From the NCBI GenBank assembly GCA_963921425.1, contig OY992838.1:18765861-18829860 (forward strand): a DNA stretch of 64,000 nucleotides. The letters run 5' to 3'. This document shows positions 11,568 through 23,100 of this stretch, piece after piece. Every line of letters starts with the position of its first letter. The first letter of the stretch is position 1. Both the position numbers and the translations under genes were made by a program. Source of the DNA: Dryas octopetala (Eukaryota > Streptophyta > Magnoliopsida > Rosales > Rosaceae). Under the pieces are notes generated by a model, which saw only the letters and a list, made by a program, of their open reading frames with translations, did not search any database and was not told where the DNA came from.

Positions 11568-12363
11568 TCATACTTCATAGATTGTGGATCTCTCTTCTTC
11601 ATCTTTTATGGTGTTGATCATGAAAGCAACTTGGTTCATGCTCGGCCTAGCCTCTGCAGAACGGTTGACACACTTTATAGCCACCTGCAGCAAGTTCACC
11701 ATCGTCTCCTCACTTGCACATTCTGAAAATAGGGACTTGTCAAACACTTCTGCAGTCCACTCCTCTTGAACCACTGAGTGAACCCAAACTGTCAAATCAA
11801 CCCCATTTTGCTGCACAAGTTTGCCTGTAAGTAGCTCAAGAAGAATCACACCAAACCCATAAATGTCTGCTTTAAAGGTTCTGCTAGACCCACTGGCCCC
11901 AGAAACATTGCGCGGCAATAAGTTATGGTCTTGGTCATCCATCACCATAAGGCCATATTCACTTATGCATGGCTCCATATTCTTGTTCAGCAAGATGTTG
12001 GAAGATTTTAAGTTACCATGACCAATCCCTTCTTCTCTAAGTTCCTGGTGCATGAAAGCTAATGCTTCTGCAATGCTAGCTGCAACTGAAAGTCTGGTGG
12101 CCCAGTCAAATGCTTGGCCCCTATGGGTTCCTGAATCATACACAACACAAGATCGCATCAACAAACTTTGTATATTAATAGAGTAATGCTAGAGACACCA
12201 AAAGAAATCCCTAGATTTTAGATCTTTGTTAACGCGACAGTGTTTCATTTGTTTATATCTGATCATCGTCAACTATATGTACCGTGGATGAGCCTGAATA
12301 GACTTCCATTCTGCTGATATTCATAGACCAGAAGCTTTTCTTGTTTGGAACAGTAGAAGGCAA
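11568..12363 (-). pseudogene. Captured LRR receptor-like (pseudo)kinase fragment
   Basis: Two exons with a retained GT-AG intron. The short upstream exon, about 12363-12283, encodes [20 protein letters not shown]. The main exon is 12130-11568 and ends at a stop. Joined, they give kinase subdomains V-XI: LVYEY, HGNLKSSNILL in the catalytic-loop position, SEYGLMV in place of a DFG motif, KADIYGFGVILLELLTGK, and RPSMNQV near the C-terminus. HGN and the lost DFG are typical of the 'probable inactive' LRR-III receptor kinases. The extracellular, membrane and N-lobe parts are missing, so this is a partial DNA-level capture inside the CACTA element. Confidence 0.85.
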
Positions 12364-12388
12364 CAATATAAGAATTTATTAATTGCAC

Positions 12389-13221
12389 ACTTTGCTTCTG
12401 ATCTCAAGGACCTCAGTCAGCTAAATATAAGTTTTGATTTGGGCACTCCTTTTAAACCATTCAATCAGCTGTTGGGGGTTTTTCCTGCTGCAAGGTATGC
12501 TGTTGATATTTTCTTCTATGTTGGAAATTTTTCAACTAGCAAGGTACTAATGATTATACATGTGCAGTTCCCATGCCCTTCCTGAGCAATATAGGAAGTT
12601 GATGACTGATCCCAACTCACCTATTATTGATTTTTACCCTACTGGTATACTTTCTGGCTAAGATTGGTGTTCTAGATCTTAATTCTTTTTTACTTGCTTA
12701 GTAAGATGCTATTCTGAACCTTTGTTTTGTATCAGACTTTGAAGTGGATATGAATGGGAAACGTTATGCATGGCAGGTGTGTTCTCTTTGAATCCATATT
12801 GTACATGTATTTTTTTTTCCTGGTCATTTTTTTGGGATGACTCTCTAGTGGAGTTCTTGACATCTTTTTGCTGTTCTTAAGGGTATTGCAAAACTGCCTT
12901 TTATTGATGAAGTCCGTCTTCTTGCCGAGGTTGAGAAACTCGAACATACATTGACGGTATGGAATCTTTTTTGAGTTTGCACTACCGGCATACTTCTCTA
13001 ATTTCGTATTTTTATTCTCAGAATGGTTTTTATTTTAATTCCACCTTCATTTCCGGGGTGCAGGAAGAGGAGACCCGGAGAAACAATGAGATGTTTGAGA
13101 TGCTTTTTGTTACATCATCTCATCCTCTCTCTGTATGCATATATTCCCTTGATAATCGCTGCAAACAGTTGACAGACAAAGAGCAGGTTGAAGTTAAGGA
13201 ACAAATTGATCCCAAGTACAG
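12389..13221 (+). pseudogene. Captured 5'-3' exoribonuclease (XRN2/XRN3-type) fragment
   Basis: Five consecutive exons with intact GT-AG borders: about 12389-12494, 12568-12644, 12736-12776, 12882-12956 and 13064-13221. They read through in one frame and give [80 protein letters not shown] and HPLSVCIYSLDN. This is the C-terminal half of the conserved Xrn1-type core. The wording is closest to the nuclear XRN2/XRN3 group as I know it. The N-terminal nuclease residues and the tail are absent. Retained introns show capture of genomic DNA rather than of mRNA. Confidence 0.88.
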
Positions 13222-13855
13222 GTTTGTGCAGTAAAGTTATATTTACTATTTTCCAGTGAAGCAGTCGTTATATGGTATGTTCCATCCAAAAATGTTACTA
13301 TAGTTTGCTATTTAGGAACTAGAGCTCTTAAAGTTTGACATGGGTAGTAAATGCGACTGCTATTTACTTTGCATCTTGGTGCAGCTATGTTCAACACCTG
13401 AGCTCTACTCCTAGCAGCTATCTAGTATTGACTGCTTGGTCCTCTTGATTGGGCAAAGATCATGATATTAGATAATATGGCCACTGTTACAAATAGGTGG
13501 TTTGGCAGATGCAAATTGATTTACTGATTTTACTGTTGAGAACAGGATCATGCTCTATTTAGGAACACTTGGTTTAAATATTAATATTTCTGAAATTTTC
13601 CTGATAAATCTAGTGGTCTAGCCAAAAGTTTGTTATATTTATAAGGAGATCATTTTCTCTGGCAGATGTTTTGTACCGTCTGCTACATGAACAGAAAGTT
13701 TAATTTCTGTTCTTTTTTTTTTTTTTTTCTTATTAACTATATATTTAAGAACTGTTTGGACTATTTTCTGATTTTATTTATAAATGGGTATTCGAATCTT
13801 GAGAAAGAAGTTAATGTATTGTTGCAATTTATAATGCTTTAATTTGTTTTGTGGC

Positions 13856-13937
13856 TGAAAGCTTGGAAATGTAGTTGAAAGCTTGGAATAAAAGGAAAAC
13901 AAATTGTGGCTGAAAGCTTAGAATAAAAGGAAAACAA
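13856..13937 (+). repeat. Imperfect tandem duplication
   Basis: The segment TGGCTGAAAGCTTGGAA... followed by AAAAGGAAAACAA occurs in about two and a half imperfect copies. Confidence 0.6.
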
Positions 13938-14009
13938 TTTTGATGATCACTTGTGTTAATATATTGGAGCTTGATTCTGGATATAGGCCCCTATTTTATC
14001 TTGTGGATG

Positions 14010-14014
<5 letters not shown>

Positions 14015-14041
<27 letters not shown>
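14015..14041. repeat. (TA)n microsatellite
   Basis: Uninterrupted TA dinucleotides, about 13 units. Confidence 0.95.
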
Positions 14042-14216
14042 GCTTGCTACTGGATGTTGAAACCTGACAGGGCATATTCTTCTCTTGCATGCCTATGTTT
14101 TTCAATACATCTACTTAGGGGCGCGCATGTTCTTTATTTTTTTCTTTCTGCTGGACTGTTTGCATTTTTGGTTGAATTTTATTTTTAATTAGTACTCCAT
14201 GTTTGCCTTGTTTCAG

Positions 14217-14306
14217 TGGGAACGAAGGCAAGACAACACTTATACCCAAGAAGATATCGATGAAGTCCGGACTGAATGGGCAAACTTCGTGGGCCAGTTT
14301 ATGTAG
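14217..14306 (+). CDS. Small terminal exon inside the CACTA element, unknown
   Basis: After an acceptor (TTGTTTCAG) a 29-residue frame reads WERRQDNTYTQEDIDEVRTE... and stops at TAG. The composition is protein-like (charged, amphipathic, with Trp anchors). It could be the last exon of the element's own gene or a third captured fragment. I do not recognise it. Confidence 0.4.
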   Translation, partial: WERRQDNTYTQEDIDEVRTEWANFVGQFM

Positions 14307-14845
14307 ACATTTCTGGTTGGATTTTTGCATGACACCTTTTTTACGTAGGCCATATGTTTAGCTAGACTAGCTTTGGATATATATGATATATTGATTACTT
14401 TGCTAGATTAGCTTGAGATGATTGATAGGCTAGCTGCTGGATAATATTTTGATATATATATGGCAGCAATTAGGTTGATTCATTAGATTGATGCCTAGTT
14501 TTTTGGAAAGGTATATATGGAGGGTTTTTGTTTATGGCATATATGGCTGGTTTTGTGAATGAAATTGGGTTAAGGGAGCAAGGTACATATATACAATTAC
14601 TACCTTTAAATATCTTATATTATTTGGTTATATTAGAAATTCCAATCCTTTATTATTGTGAATTGGTATTTTGTAAATGTATAATTTATTAGAAATGTTA
14701 ATTATGAAGGGAATCAATTTGGAACAATTAATGGTTGTACCAAAACAACCTATCTCATCAATCAGATTCTGCATTGTTTGTTCATAATTGCATTGTGGTC
14801 AAAGACAATTGGGAGTTTCTAAAAATAGATGTAAACAGGCACATT

Positions 14846-15490
14846 ATACAACAGTTTTTCGATCAAAAGCGTGGTCTGTGCCCTTGACTTACAATGGTTC
14901 AATATAATAAACCATTGTCTAATTCTTAAGCATACCACACAAATCTTAAGAAGCCATTGTGCTAAGTACCTTCATACAATAGTTTCTAATCCAAAAATCG
15001 ATGTACCAAATAAGTATATACAACGGTTATATGGTTAATATTTAATTTTCTTAATGCATGAATACAACGGTTTCATATAAAACACCGTAGTTTGAAAAAC
15101 CTATAAACATGGCAATACACATATTATTCAATAGATTAGACAACGGTTTTTAACAATAACCCGTTGTTTTAATGGCTATTTCACCTCGTGTTTCTACCTA
15201 AAATAGTTGTAAAACCAATTCTTTACTTAACATAACCGTTGTTTAACATATATATACACATCAGTTTTTAAATATAAACCGATGTTTAAATTGGCACTCA
15301 ACAACAGTATCTTCCAAATCATTGATTTTAAAGGTTGTATATACAACGGTGGTACATCTATAACCGTTGTGTAGGTGCACCAGGACAACGGATTTTATCC
15401 GTTGTCTATTGGGGGTATGAATAGACAACACTCGATTAGACGACGGTAAATTATAAACTCAGACAACGGTGAATATCCGTTGTCTGATTG
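14846..15490. repeat. Right subterminal repeats of the CACTA element
   Basis: At least ten copies of ACAACGGTT-like motifs in both orientations, several as short inverted pairs (for example ACAACGGATTTTATCCGTTGT at about 15384, described here by its halves ACAACGGA and TCCGTTGT). They match the left subterminal motif. Confidence 0.85.
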
Positions 15491-15509
15491 CTATTTTGTA
15501 GTAGTGCCA

Positions 15510-16069
15510 AATTGGCTCAAGCCCACCCTCGGATTCGCCGGAAAACAGCGGAGGAGCCGCCGGCCATTACCTCTTCAATTTGCCGCCATGGATGATTGGA
15601 TGGGCAATCAGAGGGTATCATCATGCTCAGTAGGTGGAGTGGAAGCCTTTCCAGGTGGTCCGATGTCGCAACATCGCCAGAAAATCGTCGTCGGTGAGGT
15701 TGTTCGATCGGGTTTCTTGTCAATTCTCCGTCATCGTTGATCGATTGGACAATCTAAGACCACCACGTTGCTCATAGAAAAGAGGCGAGCAAAATCCAGT
15801 AGGTCCGGTGCCTCGTCGTGGCCGGATACGGTGAATTGCCGTCGAAGGATTCGTCGGCCTTGAGCTTCGAAACGCCGTGATCGGCGGTCTGATGGGAGAG
15901 AGAATGGTACGGGGAGAGAGAGGAGAATAATCATGGTGTTCTCGTTGCCGTCGGCCGTTGGACGAGAGAGTTCTCGCCAAAGATGGTGATCGGCGCGAGG
16001 GAGAGGGGAGGAGAGAGAAAAGAGAAGTGGGGGGGGGACGTGTGAGGACAGAGAAAGTCAGAATTAAGC
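15510..16069. other. GC-rich stretch, unassigned
   Basis: Sequence rich in CGCCGG, CGTCG and GAGAGA, with overlapping chance frames on both strands. A similar style occurs at 20850-21290, 22440-22790 and 47370-47560, so it is probably part of a repeat. No protein family was recognised. Confidence 0.4.
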
Positions 16070-17060
16070 AATCTGGTGTGCCGGTCCCATACAAAAACTA
16101 TAGTCCTACGATCATCAACAAGAATGCTTCGAACTATTTGTAGAAACCATGTCCAATTTGCTGTATTTTCAATATCACAAACCGCAAAAACAAATGGAAA
16201 AATTTCTGCAAAAACCAAATCAATAACAAAAACAAATTAATAATGAGTGAAGCAGATGAAATAATGAGTGAAACAGGTGCACTAAAGAGTGAAGCAGATG
16301 CACTAATGAATGAAGCAGATGTACTAATCAGTAAAGCAGATGTATTAAAGAATGAAGCAGCTGATACACTAATGAGTAAACCGAATAAAAAAAAAAATTC
16401 AAAACAAATGCACTAATACATGAACCCAATCAATAACATAAATCAAAACAAATCCTAATATGATAAAAATAGATAAAGGAAATAATAATAAAAGAGTTCA
16501 AAAGGTAAATAAACATACCATTATTTTCATTTTTAGCACATGCAGTAAGTAAAGTCCCCTTGCATTTGTTCTTCAGAAAAGTTGCATCTACAAACAAAAT
16601 AGGGCGCATGTACTGAAATTCATCTATACAAGCTTTGTAAGAAATGAATAAACGGACAAAACAATTATCATCATCACATTCAAGCTGTACAACTAACCCT
16701 GGATTAGGTTGCTTCAAAGAATCAACATATAAGCTTCAATATATCTAGCATAAGATGATCAGCTCTTATTACCATGAATGGAACGTTGTGCAAATATTAT
16801 ATGAAACATCCAAACCATAATCATGTTTCAAATTATTCATAATATCTATAGGCCTCATCAAAGGGTTTTTGCACAGACCTTCTCCTTCACAAGAGTAGAA
16901 ACTGTCTGACGTCACCCCATCAATTTGTTTTTTAACTCATGAATTAAACTACCACAGGTATGAACATAATTCAAATTCCTAATGTATAAAAAGCCATTAT
17001 TCAAGCACCTACAAGCATGCACACGCCATTGACAGCCTTTGGACTTATCAACACACACTA
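16070..17060 (-). pseudogene. MULE transposase relic
   Basis: Three pieces in order on the - strand. 17056-16811: KGCQWRVHACRC, HTCGSLIHELKN and LLMRPIDIMNNLKHDYG, the N-terminal MuDR/zinc-binding part. 16717-16519: GLVVQLE, then RPILFVDATFLKNKCKG with the first catalytic Asp. 16205-about 16076: FPFVFAVCDIENTANWTWFLQ, ending at WDRH in the position of the second catalytic Asp region. A GT-AG intron (16518-16206) joins the last two in frame. Stops and a deletion lie between the first two. The third catalytic residue and C-terminus are missing, so it is inactive. Confidence 0.82.
16241..16382 (+). repeat. 24-bp minisatellite in the MULE transposase intron
   Basis: About six imperfect copies of a 24-bp unit of the form ACTAATGAGTGAAGCAGATG plus four bases. 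Confidence 0.8.
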
Positions 17061-17544
17061 TTCTTGACATACACGAATTTAAAACCAAGCTCGATCAACA
17101 TAGTACTTCACCAACCCAAAACTCAAAGTAAATAAAACACTCAAAATTAATGAAGATAAAATTTCAATTAAAAAATTAAGGCATCTATGATTGAACATAA
17201 ACAACAACCAAGCTACTTAAACCAAGCTAAATTACCAAAAAAAAAAAAGTAGTTCAACTTTCTTGGCCCAAAAAAAAAAAAGTTAACTTTCTTACTTGTT
17301 GTCTGCTATGTTTTTTCTTTTCTTATATGTTTATCTGTCGCTTTCTTTGGGCCGAGTCTCTTGAGCTGTTTGTGTGCCTTTGGGCCTCTTTGTTTTCAAT
17401 TGCCCTTCGGGCCTTTCAATGAAGTACTTTCAGATAGAATAAAAAAAAACACAAAAAATAATAAAAAAGAGCAGTCTTCAGATAAATTGGGTGCCAAATC
17501 ATAATTGGGTGTTTGTAGAATTTCTCAAGACAACCTCCATTGTT
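17061..17544. other. No gene recognised
   Basis: AT-rich with several A runs. It may be the left flank of the MULE relic. Nothing else was seen. Confidence 0.4.
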
Positions 17545-17999
17545 GCCTGTAGAGGTGGGAATGGGTCGTCTGTTGCATATCGATCAAACAACTGACCCGA
17601 CCCAATAAGGTTGATAAGACAATTTTGATAACCAACAACTGACCCATTTAGGTTGTTGATAAAGTCGATATAAGTGGGTCGGTTGAAATTATTAAACCAA
17701 CATTTTATTAATTTTAAAATCAACATCCGAACCAATTTTAATAAATTGGTTGATATTATAGTGCCTAATTTTAAACACCCTACTCACCAAAAAAATTTGT
17801 CTAAACCCCCACTCATCTAGAAACTCTTTCAAAACCCCCTAAAACTTATAATCCTAAATTACCCTTCTGACGCGCGCTGACGCATGCTGACGTCAATGTA
17901 ACTGTATTTTGGTGAAACTGTTTTTTTTTTTTTTTGGAATTGAAGTTTTTGCTAAAACTCAATATTTCACTAAAACTAAAATCAATCACTGAAATTGAA

Positions 18000-18115
18000 T
18001 TTCATTACACTGAAACTGAATTTCAAAAATTCAGTTACACTGAAACTGAATTTCAAGAATTCAATTACACTGAAACTGAATTTCAGAAATTCAGTTACAC
18101 TAAATTGAAGAATTC
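18000..18115 (+). repeat. 33-bp tandem repeat
   Basis: Three to four copies of a unit built on ACACTGAAACTGAATTTCA. Related GAACTGAAACTGTTTCA repeats appear at 21725-21795, on the other side of the solo LTR. This supports 17.9-18.4 and 21.6-22.0 kb being one interrupted element. Confidence 0.8.
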
Positions 18116-18432
18116 AGTTATGAGTTCACTTACTGAAACTGAATAAAGTGATGAAACAATTACACCTCGACTAAAATGCAATTACACCTTAATTAAAAAA
18201 TAATTACACCTTTACTAAAATAATTACACTTCACTAAAACAGTTACACCTTTACTGAATTTCGTTTCACTAAAAAGAACACAGCAACCTTATCAAAAAAA
18301 AAAAAACCAACAATACAACAAGTCATTGAGATGAGAGGAGTAGCCAACAGTACAACAAGTCATTGAGATGAGAGGAGTAGCCAACAATACAACGTCGTCC
18401 GATCACCTCACGCACGACGAGTACACGACAGT

Positions 18433-21400
18433 TGTAACGACCCGAACCTCAGGCTCATAAATGCACTGAAACCTTGACATTTAAACATCTTTTTAAAGAA
18501 TGAGCCATGCAATTAACATAATAAATAAATATATCTGATAAATCATAGTGTGAGCCCAAAACATTTATGTAAAATTTTACTGTATAAATCCGATTAAATC
18601 AAATTAAAATGGGTCCTGCTGCATCGACATGGTACGGTCCGACCTCGGTGGTCGCTACTACCTGGGGGAACGTCAAAAACAAAATTTTGAGAAAAACTCT
18701 CAGTGATTGGACCAAATAACTCCAAAACTTTTCATTTGAAAACCATTTTATAAAACTACTCATTCTCTTTGAAAACTCCCAATTTTTAAAACTACGTTTT
18801 GAACTGATAAAAAGAATAACTAAAAATGTTTTTATCAAATAAAATTTTGTGGTAATATCGTTGGCCATATAAGTACCCATTCGACGGGCTCCACACTGGT
18901 ACCGTTACAAAACTGTCGCACCAAGTGGATCGTCTACATAACCTTCCACCCGCACCGTCGCAACGCCGTCATGCGAGTGGACTACGGTGTCCCTTGTACC
19001 GTCGCAACGCCGTCGTACAAGTGGACACACGATGGCCCTTGTACCGTCGAATCGCCGTCGTACAATAAGCCAAAGTGTCGTACGTGCTCTTAAATTGCCC
19101 TTCCACCCACACCGTCGCAACGCCGTCATGCGAGTGGATTTAGGGTGTCCCTTGTACCGTCGAATCGCCGTCATACAAGTGGACTTATAGTGGCCCGTGT
19201 ACCGTCGAATCGCCGTCATACAACAAGCCAAAGTATCGTACGTGCACTTAGATTGCCCTTCCACCCACACCGTCGCAACGCCGTCATGCGAGTGGATTTA
19301 GGGTGTCCCTTGTACCGTCGAATCGCCGTCATACAAGTGGACTTATAGTGGCCCGTGTACCGTCAAATCGCCGTCGTACAACAAGCCAAAGTGCCGTACG
19401 TGCACGTAGACTACCCCCAAAGGGCGAGGCATCCCGGCACACGGCCCAAAGCCTATGTGTGTGCCGTGATGGGTCCCAAAGACCTACTTAATAACCGGTG
19501 GGTACTTAGACGGCATTTAAATAATTTGTTTAAACATTTATTAACCCTTAAGCTCTAAAACTTAAAACATTTAACAAAACTTTTTAATATAACATAAGTA
19601 CTCATAATAATTCAAATATAATCATTTATTTTCCAAATCGATAAGCTTCCGAGTTACTTTACTGAATAAATCTCAAACTTAAAAAGAAACTTGTCCGAGG
19701 CTCACTTCGATTCAGAAAGCTCGTCCTAGAGTGAAATCGGTATATTAAAACAATTAATATTTATTTTTATATTTGAACTAGCCTCACTGCCTTGTCCTCT
19801 CCACGCCGACTCCTCAACTTAGTTAATCTACAAAACAAACCCCTGGATCGTGGAATGGTTCATCGGGTTACACGAAACCCAGTAAGCTATGAAACTCGTG
19901 TGAGATAACTTAAATTAAACATAATCTCATGTGCATTCAATAATGACAAAACATCATCCATAAACCCGCAATCACAATGATCCAATTATTTAATTAACAA
20001 GCAACCCATCAATCTAATTCTCAAGTTTCAATTATGGAATCTCCAACTAGATCAATAGACCAAATAACATTTCATAATAATCCGGTTTCATTTTCCATTT
20101 ATAGCAAAACCATATAACATTCCACAATAGTACAATTATTCACTTAGCATTCTATACTAATCCAATTATTCAATTCATACTGAATATATCATTAATTCAA
20201 TCCCAGAGCTACCATTTGATTCAATATACCGAAGTTATAATTAACTGAGTCATCCTATATCTCAATTAACAAAACCAAACTAAATTAAATTCATTTAACC
20301 AGGAAATCAATTATCAATCCACAATCAGCAAAACCATTAACACCACTATTTCAACCATGGCAATTCACCTATTTCAATCAAATCAAGCTCAATGATGTCA
20401 GCGGCCCACAACCTAAATCAGAGTCCGTAAACAAATTACTATAAATATGAACAATGGCCGGAAATAGGGTCGGCTGCCACAAATGGTGGTTGCCCACACC
20501 ATATTTCCTACTCAAACGCGAATTCATAATTCTCAAGCTATCAACCAGTTGCAGTCCATCACAAACAAACCCAAATTTGCAGAAAAGAACACAAAACCAT
20601 CGAAATAGGATCACCAGCACTGTCACATGCGGCGGAGCTCGCAGTGGCAGTGGGTGCCTCACCTGCAATTTCCTAGTTTACAACTAATTACACAATTTTA
20701 ATCCAGCCAATAACAAAAACACCCAGAGGGAAGCAAAACTCACCTAAACCTGCGGCCAAGAGTGGCCGGAATCGCCGCAGACGAAGGTGGCAGTGGCGTT
20801 TGGATTGGGGGCTTTCCGATTCCGGCCCCATTGACTTCATCCGAACACACCCATGTGTTCAGTTCAGCGAGAGGGGACTAACCATACCCTCAGAGCGGCA
20901 AGACACCGCCGGAAAAGCAGCATCGCCGCCGGGAGCCACCGACTGCTTCTCTCCTTCGAAACGGCGGCGGTGGAAGTCGGTTGGATAATCGGAGACCACC
21001 TTCAGGCTCGCCACGATGAGAAAAAGAAGACCCGACCGGTCCGACGTCGTAACTCCTACGGGATCGGTGGATTGTCGACGAGATCGATTTCTGTCTCGCG
21101 CCGATTCTCCGTCTTCGGCGGTCGGCCGACGATGGGAAGGGCCGCTGGGGGTCGGCGACGGCGAGGGGAACTCGCCGGTACCCGTCTCCGGTCGAGAGGT
21201 GGCCGGACGGCGAGTCTGCCGAGGGGAGAAGGCGGGCGGAGGTAGAGAGAGAAGAGAGAGGGGAGACGCGAGAGAGGGGAGAGAGAGAGTGAATCCAGAA
21301 ATTTCTGGATTTGGATATTTATAACTTACTCATGCAAAATTACGAAATTGCCCCTCCTTTCAAATGCCCGTATCTCTTAAACCGTAACTCTGATTTATGC

Positions 21401-21623
21401 GTGCTTCGTGTCTACGAACTCGTAGACTCAAAATCTATCCAACGGACCCAAAATCAAAATCAAAAGTCTACTAATTTTAAAAGTAAACTTTGGGTCAATC
21501 TCCTTTTAAAATAATATTTATAATAAATCCAAAACCCTTTTAATTTCCAAATAAATTCTTAAAATGATCAAATAAATTCTCAAAATATTTAAAATAAAAC
21601 TTTGAAAGATACGGGATCTCACA
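18433..21623 (-). mobile_element. Solo-LTR-like unit, 3.19 kb
   Basis: Ends TGTAACGACCCG and GGGATCTCACA give TG...CA termini. The 5-bp direct repeat ACAGT flanks it (18428-18432 and 21624-21628), as for an LTR retrotransposon insertion. There is no polyprotein between them. The family recurs at 46238-47760, and its right end recurs inverted at 55008-55265. Length and termini suit the long LTRs of Ty3/gypsy elements. The strand is given as the orientation in which the 55008 copy reads. Confidence 0.78.
18942..19414 (+). repeat. 158-bp minisatellite, three copies
   Basis: Units start at about 18942, 19099 and 19257. Each contains sub-repeats of about 40 bp of the type GTACCGTCGAATCGCCGTC. The period is constant, and the third copy decays near 19414. 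Overlapping Arg/Val-rich frames here are repeat artefacts. Confidence 0.93.
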
Positions 21624-21628
21624 ACAGT

Positions 21629-23100
21629 CGCCACTGCCTCGATCTGTTTCTACCTGCAAATTTGATTCATCATATTTCAGAACCATAATTTCATTCAAAG
21701 TTCATTTAAAACTCATGTTTCACGAACTGAAACTGTTTCAGAACTGAAACTGTTTCAAGAACTGAAACTGTTTCACGAACTGAAACTGTTTAATCAATAA
21801 ATTAAGTAAATTTGTATATACTTATAAATCAATTAAAAAACCCACATTTCTATCCGATTAACATAATTAAGCTAGAACTGAATTTGGGGTGAAACTGAAT
21901 TTTCAGAAAGTGAAACTAAATTTTCTAGAACTGAAACTGAATTTACACAGTTACACTAATTAAGTTAGAAACTGAAACTGAATTTGTTGAATTCAGTTGC
22001 ACTTTTTAATCGCCGAGGTACCTGTTTAAGACCAGACAGTTCAACAAATCAAACAGGGTTCATAAAATTGATCGTTCAACGGCCGAGTCGGGCGGTGACC
22101 ACCACACACGGTGGCTGCCCAGCCCCAATCAACACACAGAAAATTACAGAACTCACCCAAAAATATTCTCGGACCTCGAATTGAGCTTTTAGGATTCGGG
22201 GGAGGCTGAACAGCAAAAAAAAACACCCAACCCGCCGCCACAAGTGGCGGATCTAGCGGTTGCAGCGGCAAACCAACCTGAAAACCAAGATTTGAGTTAA
22301 AACAACCCAACCAATAGCAAGAGCAGGTCGAGGGGACAAAGATTGATACCTGGATCGACAGAAAACACCACCGGAATCGGCCCAAAAACCGTCGGAGAAG
22401 CCGCAGCTTTGTAGCTTCGCAAAAGCCGTGCCCAGTTGTGGTCGGAGTGAGGAAATGGCATGGAGAGACTCAGTGTGAAGAGAGGAACATATTGGTGCCA
22501 GAGCTAGGTTGCGACGCTACCGGAAAAGAGAGATCGCCGGCGGAGGCTTCGCTGCTGTTTGGCGTCGTTCCATCGCCGTCGAGGGTCGGTTGGATGATCG
22601 GTGGGCACCACCGTGTTCGTCGCGAGGAGAGGAAGCTATTGGTGCCAGAGTTAGACCGCGACGCTACCGGAAAATGGAGATCACCGACAGAGGAGCTTGG
22701 GTCTGCCTGGGTTGATCCGTTGCTGTTGTTGGGTTTCGTGGAAAGTGGAGGGCAAGGGAAGGAAGCGGGTACCAAAAAAAACATAATTAAAATTTTATAA
22801 AAATTAAAAGTAAATAAAAGGGGTAAAACTGGAAAATTAAAAGATAGGAAGTCAAACTTAGCTGGATATTAGTTGACTAGGGGGTTTAGGAAAATATTAA
22901 GTATAAGATTGGGGGTTATGGGAGAGGTAGATTTTGGGTGGGGGTTATGAAAGATTTTTTCTCTAATTAGGAGGTTTATAATTATTTACATTTGATATTA
23001 TCAACTCAATTTGGTGGGTCGATTGTTAGTAGAATTATCGACTGACTAATAATAAATTTGTTAGCCGATAATGGCCGATAAAAACGAGCTATTCCCACCC
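21629..23100. other. Repeat-derived sequence upstream of RAE1
   Basis: The stretch 22015-22160 (GTACCTGTTTAAGACCAGACA ... ACCACCACACACGGTGGCTG) is related to 47010-47115 in another LTR-like unit. At 22490-22690 a segment built on GCGACGCTACCGGAAAA is duplicated. No gene was recognised. Confidence 0.55.

Larger units (their letters stand above)
13222..14216. other. CACTA interior, intron-like
   Basis: AT-rich with a poly(T) run, a short tandem duplication at 13856-13937 (unit GGCTGAAAGCTTGGAATAAA) and a (TA)n microsatellite at 14015-14041. No coding sequence was recognised. Confidence 0.5.
10157..15506. mobile_element. CACTA (En/Spm-type) transposon carrying captured gene fragments
   Basis: The left end reads CACCACTACAA (10157) and the right end is the complement of CACTACTACAA (to 15506). 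The 3-bp target duplication CCA is at 10154-10156 and 15507-15509. Multiple copies of ACAACGG/CCGTTGT crowd both subterminal regions, as CACTA transposases require. The inside holds no full transposase. Instead it carries intron-containing pieces of an LRR receptor-like kinase (- strand) and of an XRN2/3-type exoribonuclease (+ strand), so it is non-autonomous and has transduplicated host DNA. Confidence 0.88.

Noticed and set aside
12732-13234. Single-frame ORFs across the XRN region
   Set aside because: They read through introns. The exon structure with GT-AG borders explains the coding signal better.
15480-16218. Several overlapping frames on both strands in GC-rich DNA
   Set aside because: Composition-driven. 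Only the part matching a MULE transposase (16076-16205, - strand) has recognisable motifs.
18905-19558. Arg/Val-rich frames of 67 and 121 residues
   Set aside because: They are repeated because the 158-bp minisatellite is repeated; the codon pattern follows the array.
20378-21324. Arg/Gly-rich frames at 20853-21324
   Set aside because: They lie inside the solo-LTR-like unit, overlap in several frames and match no family.
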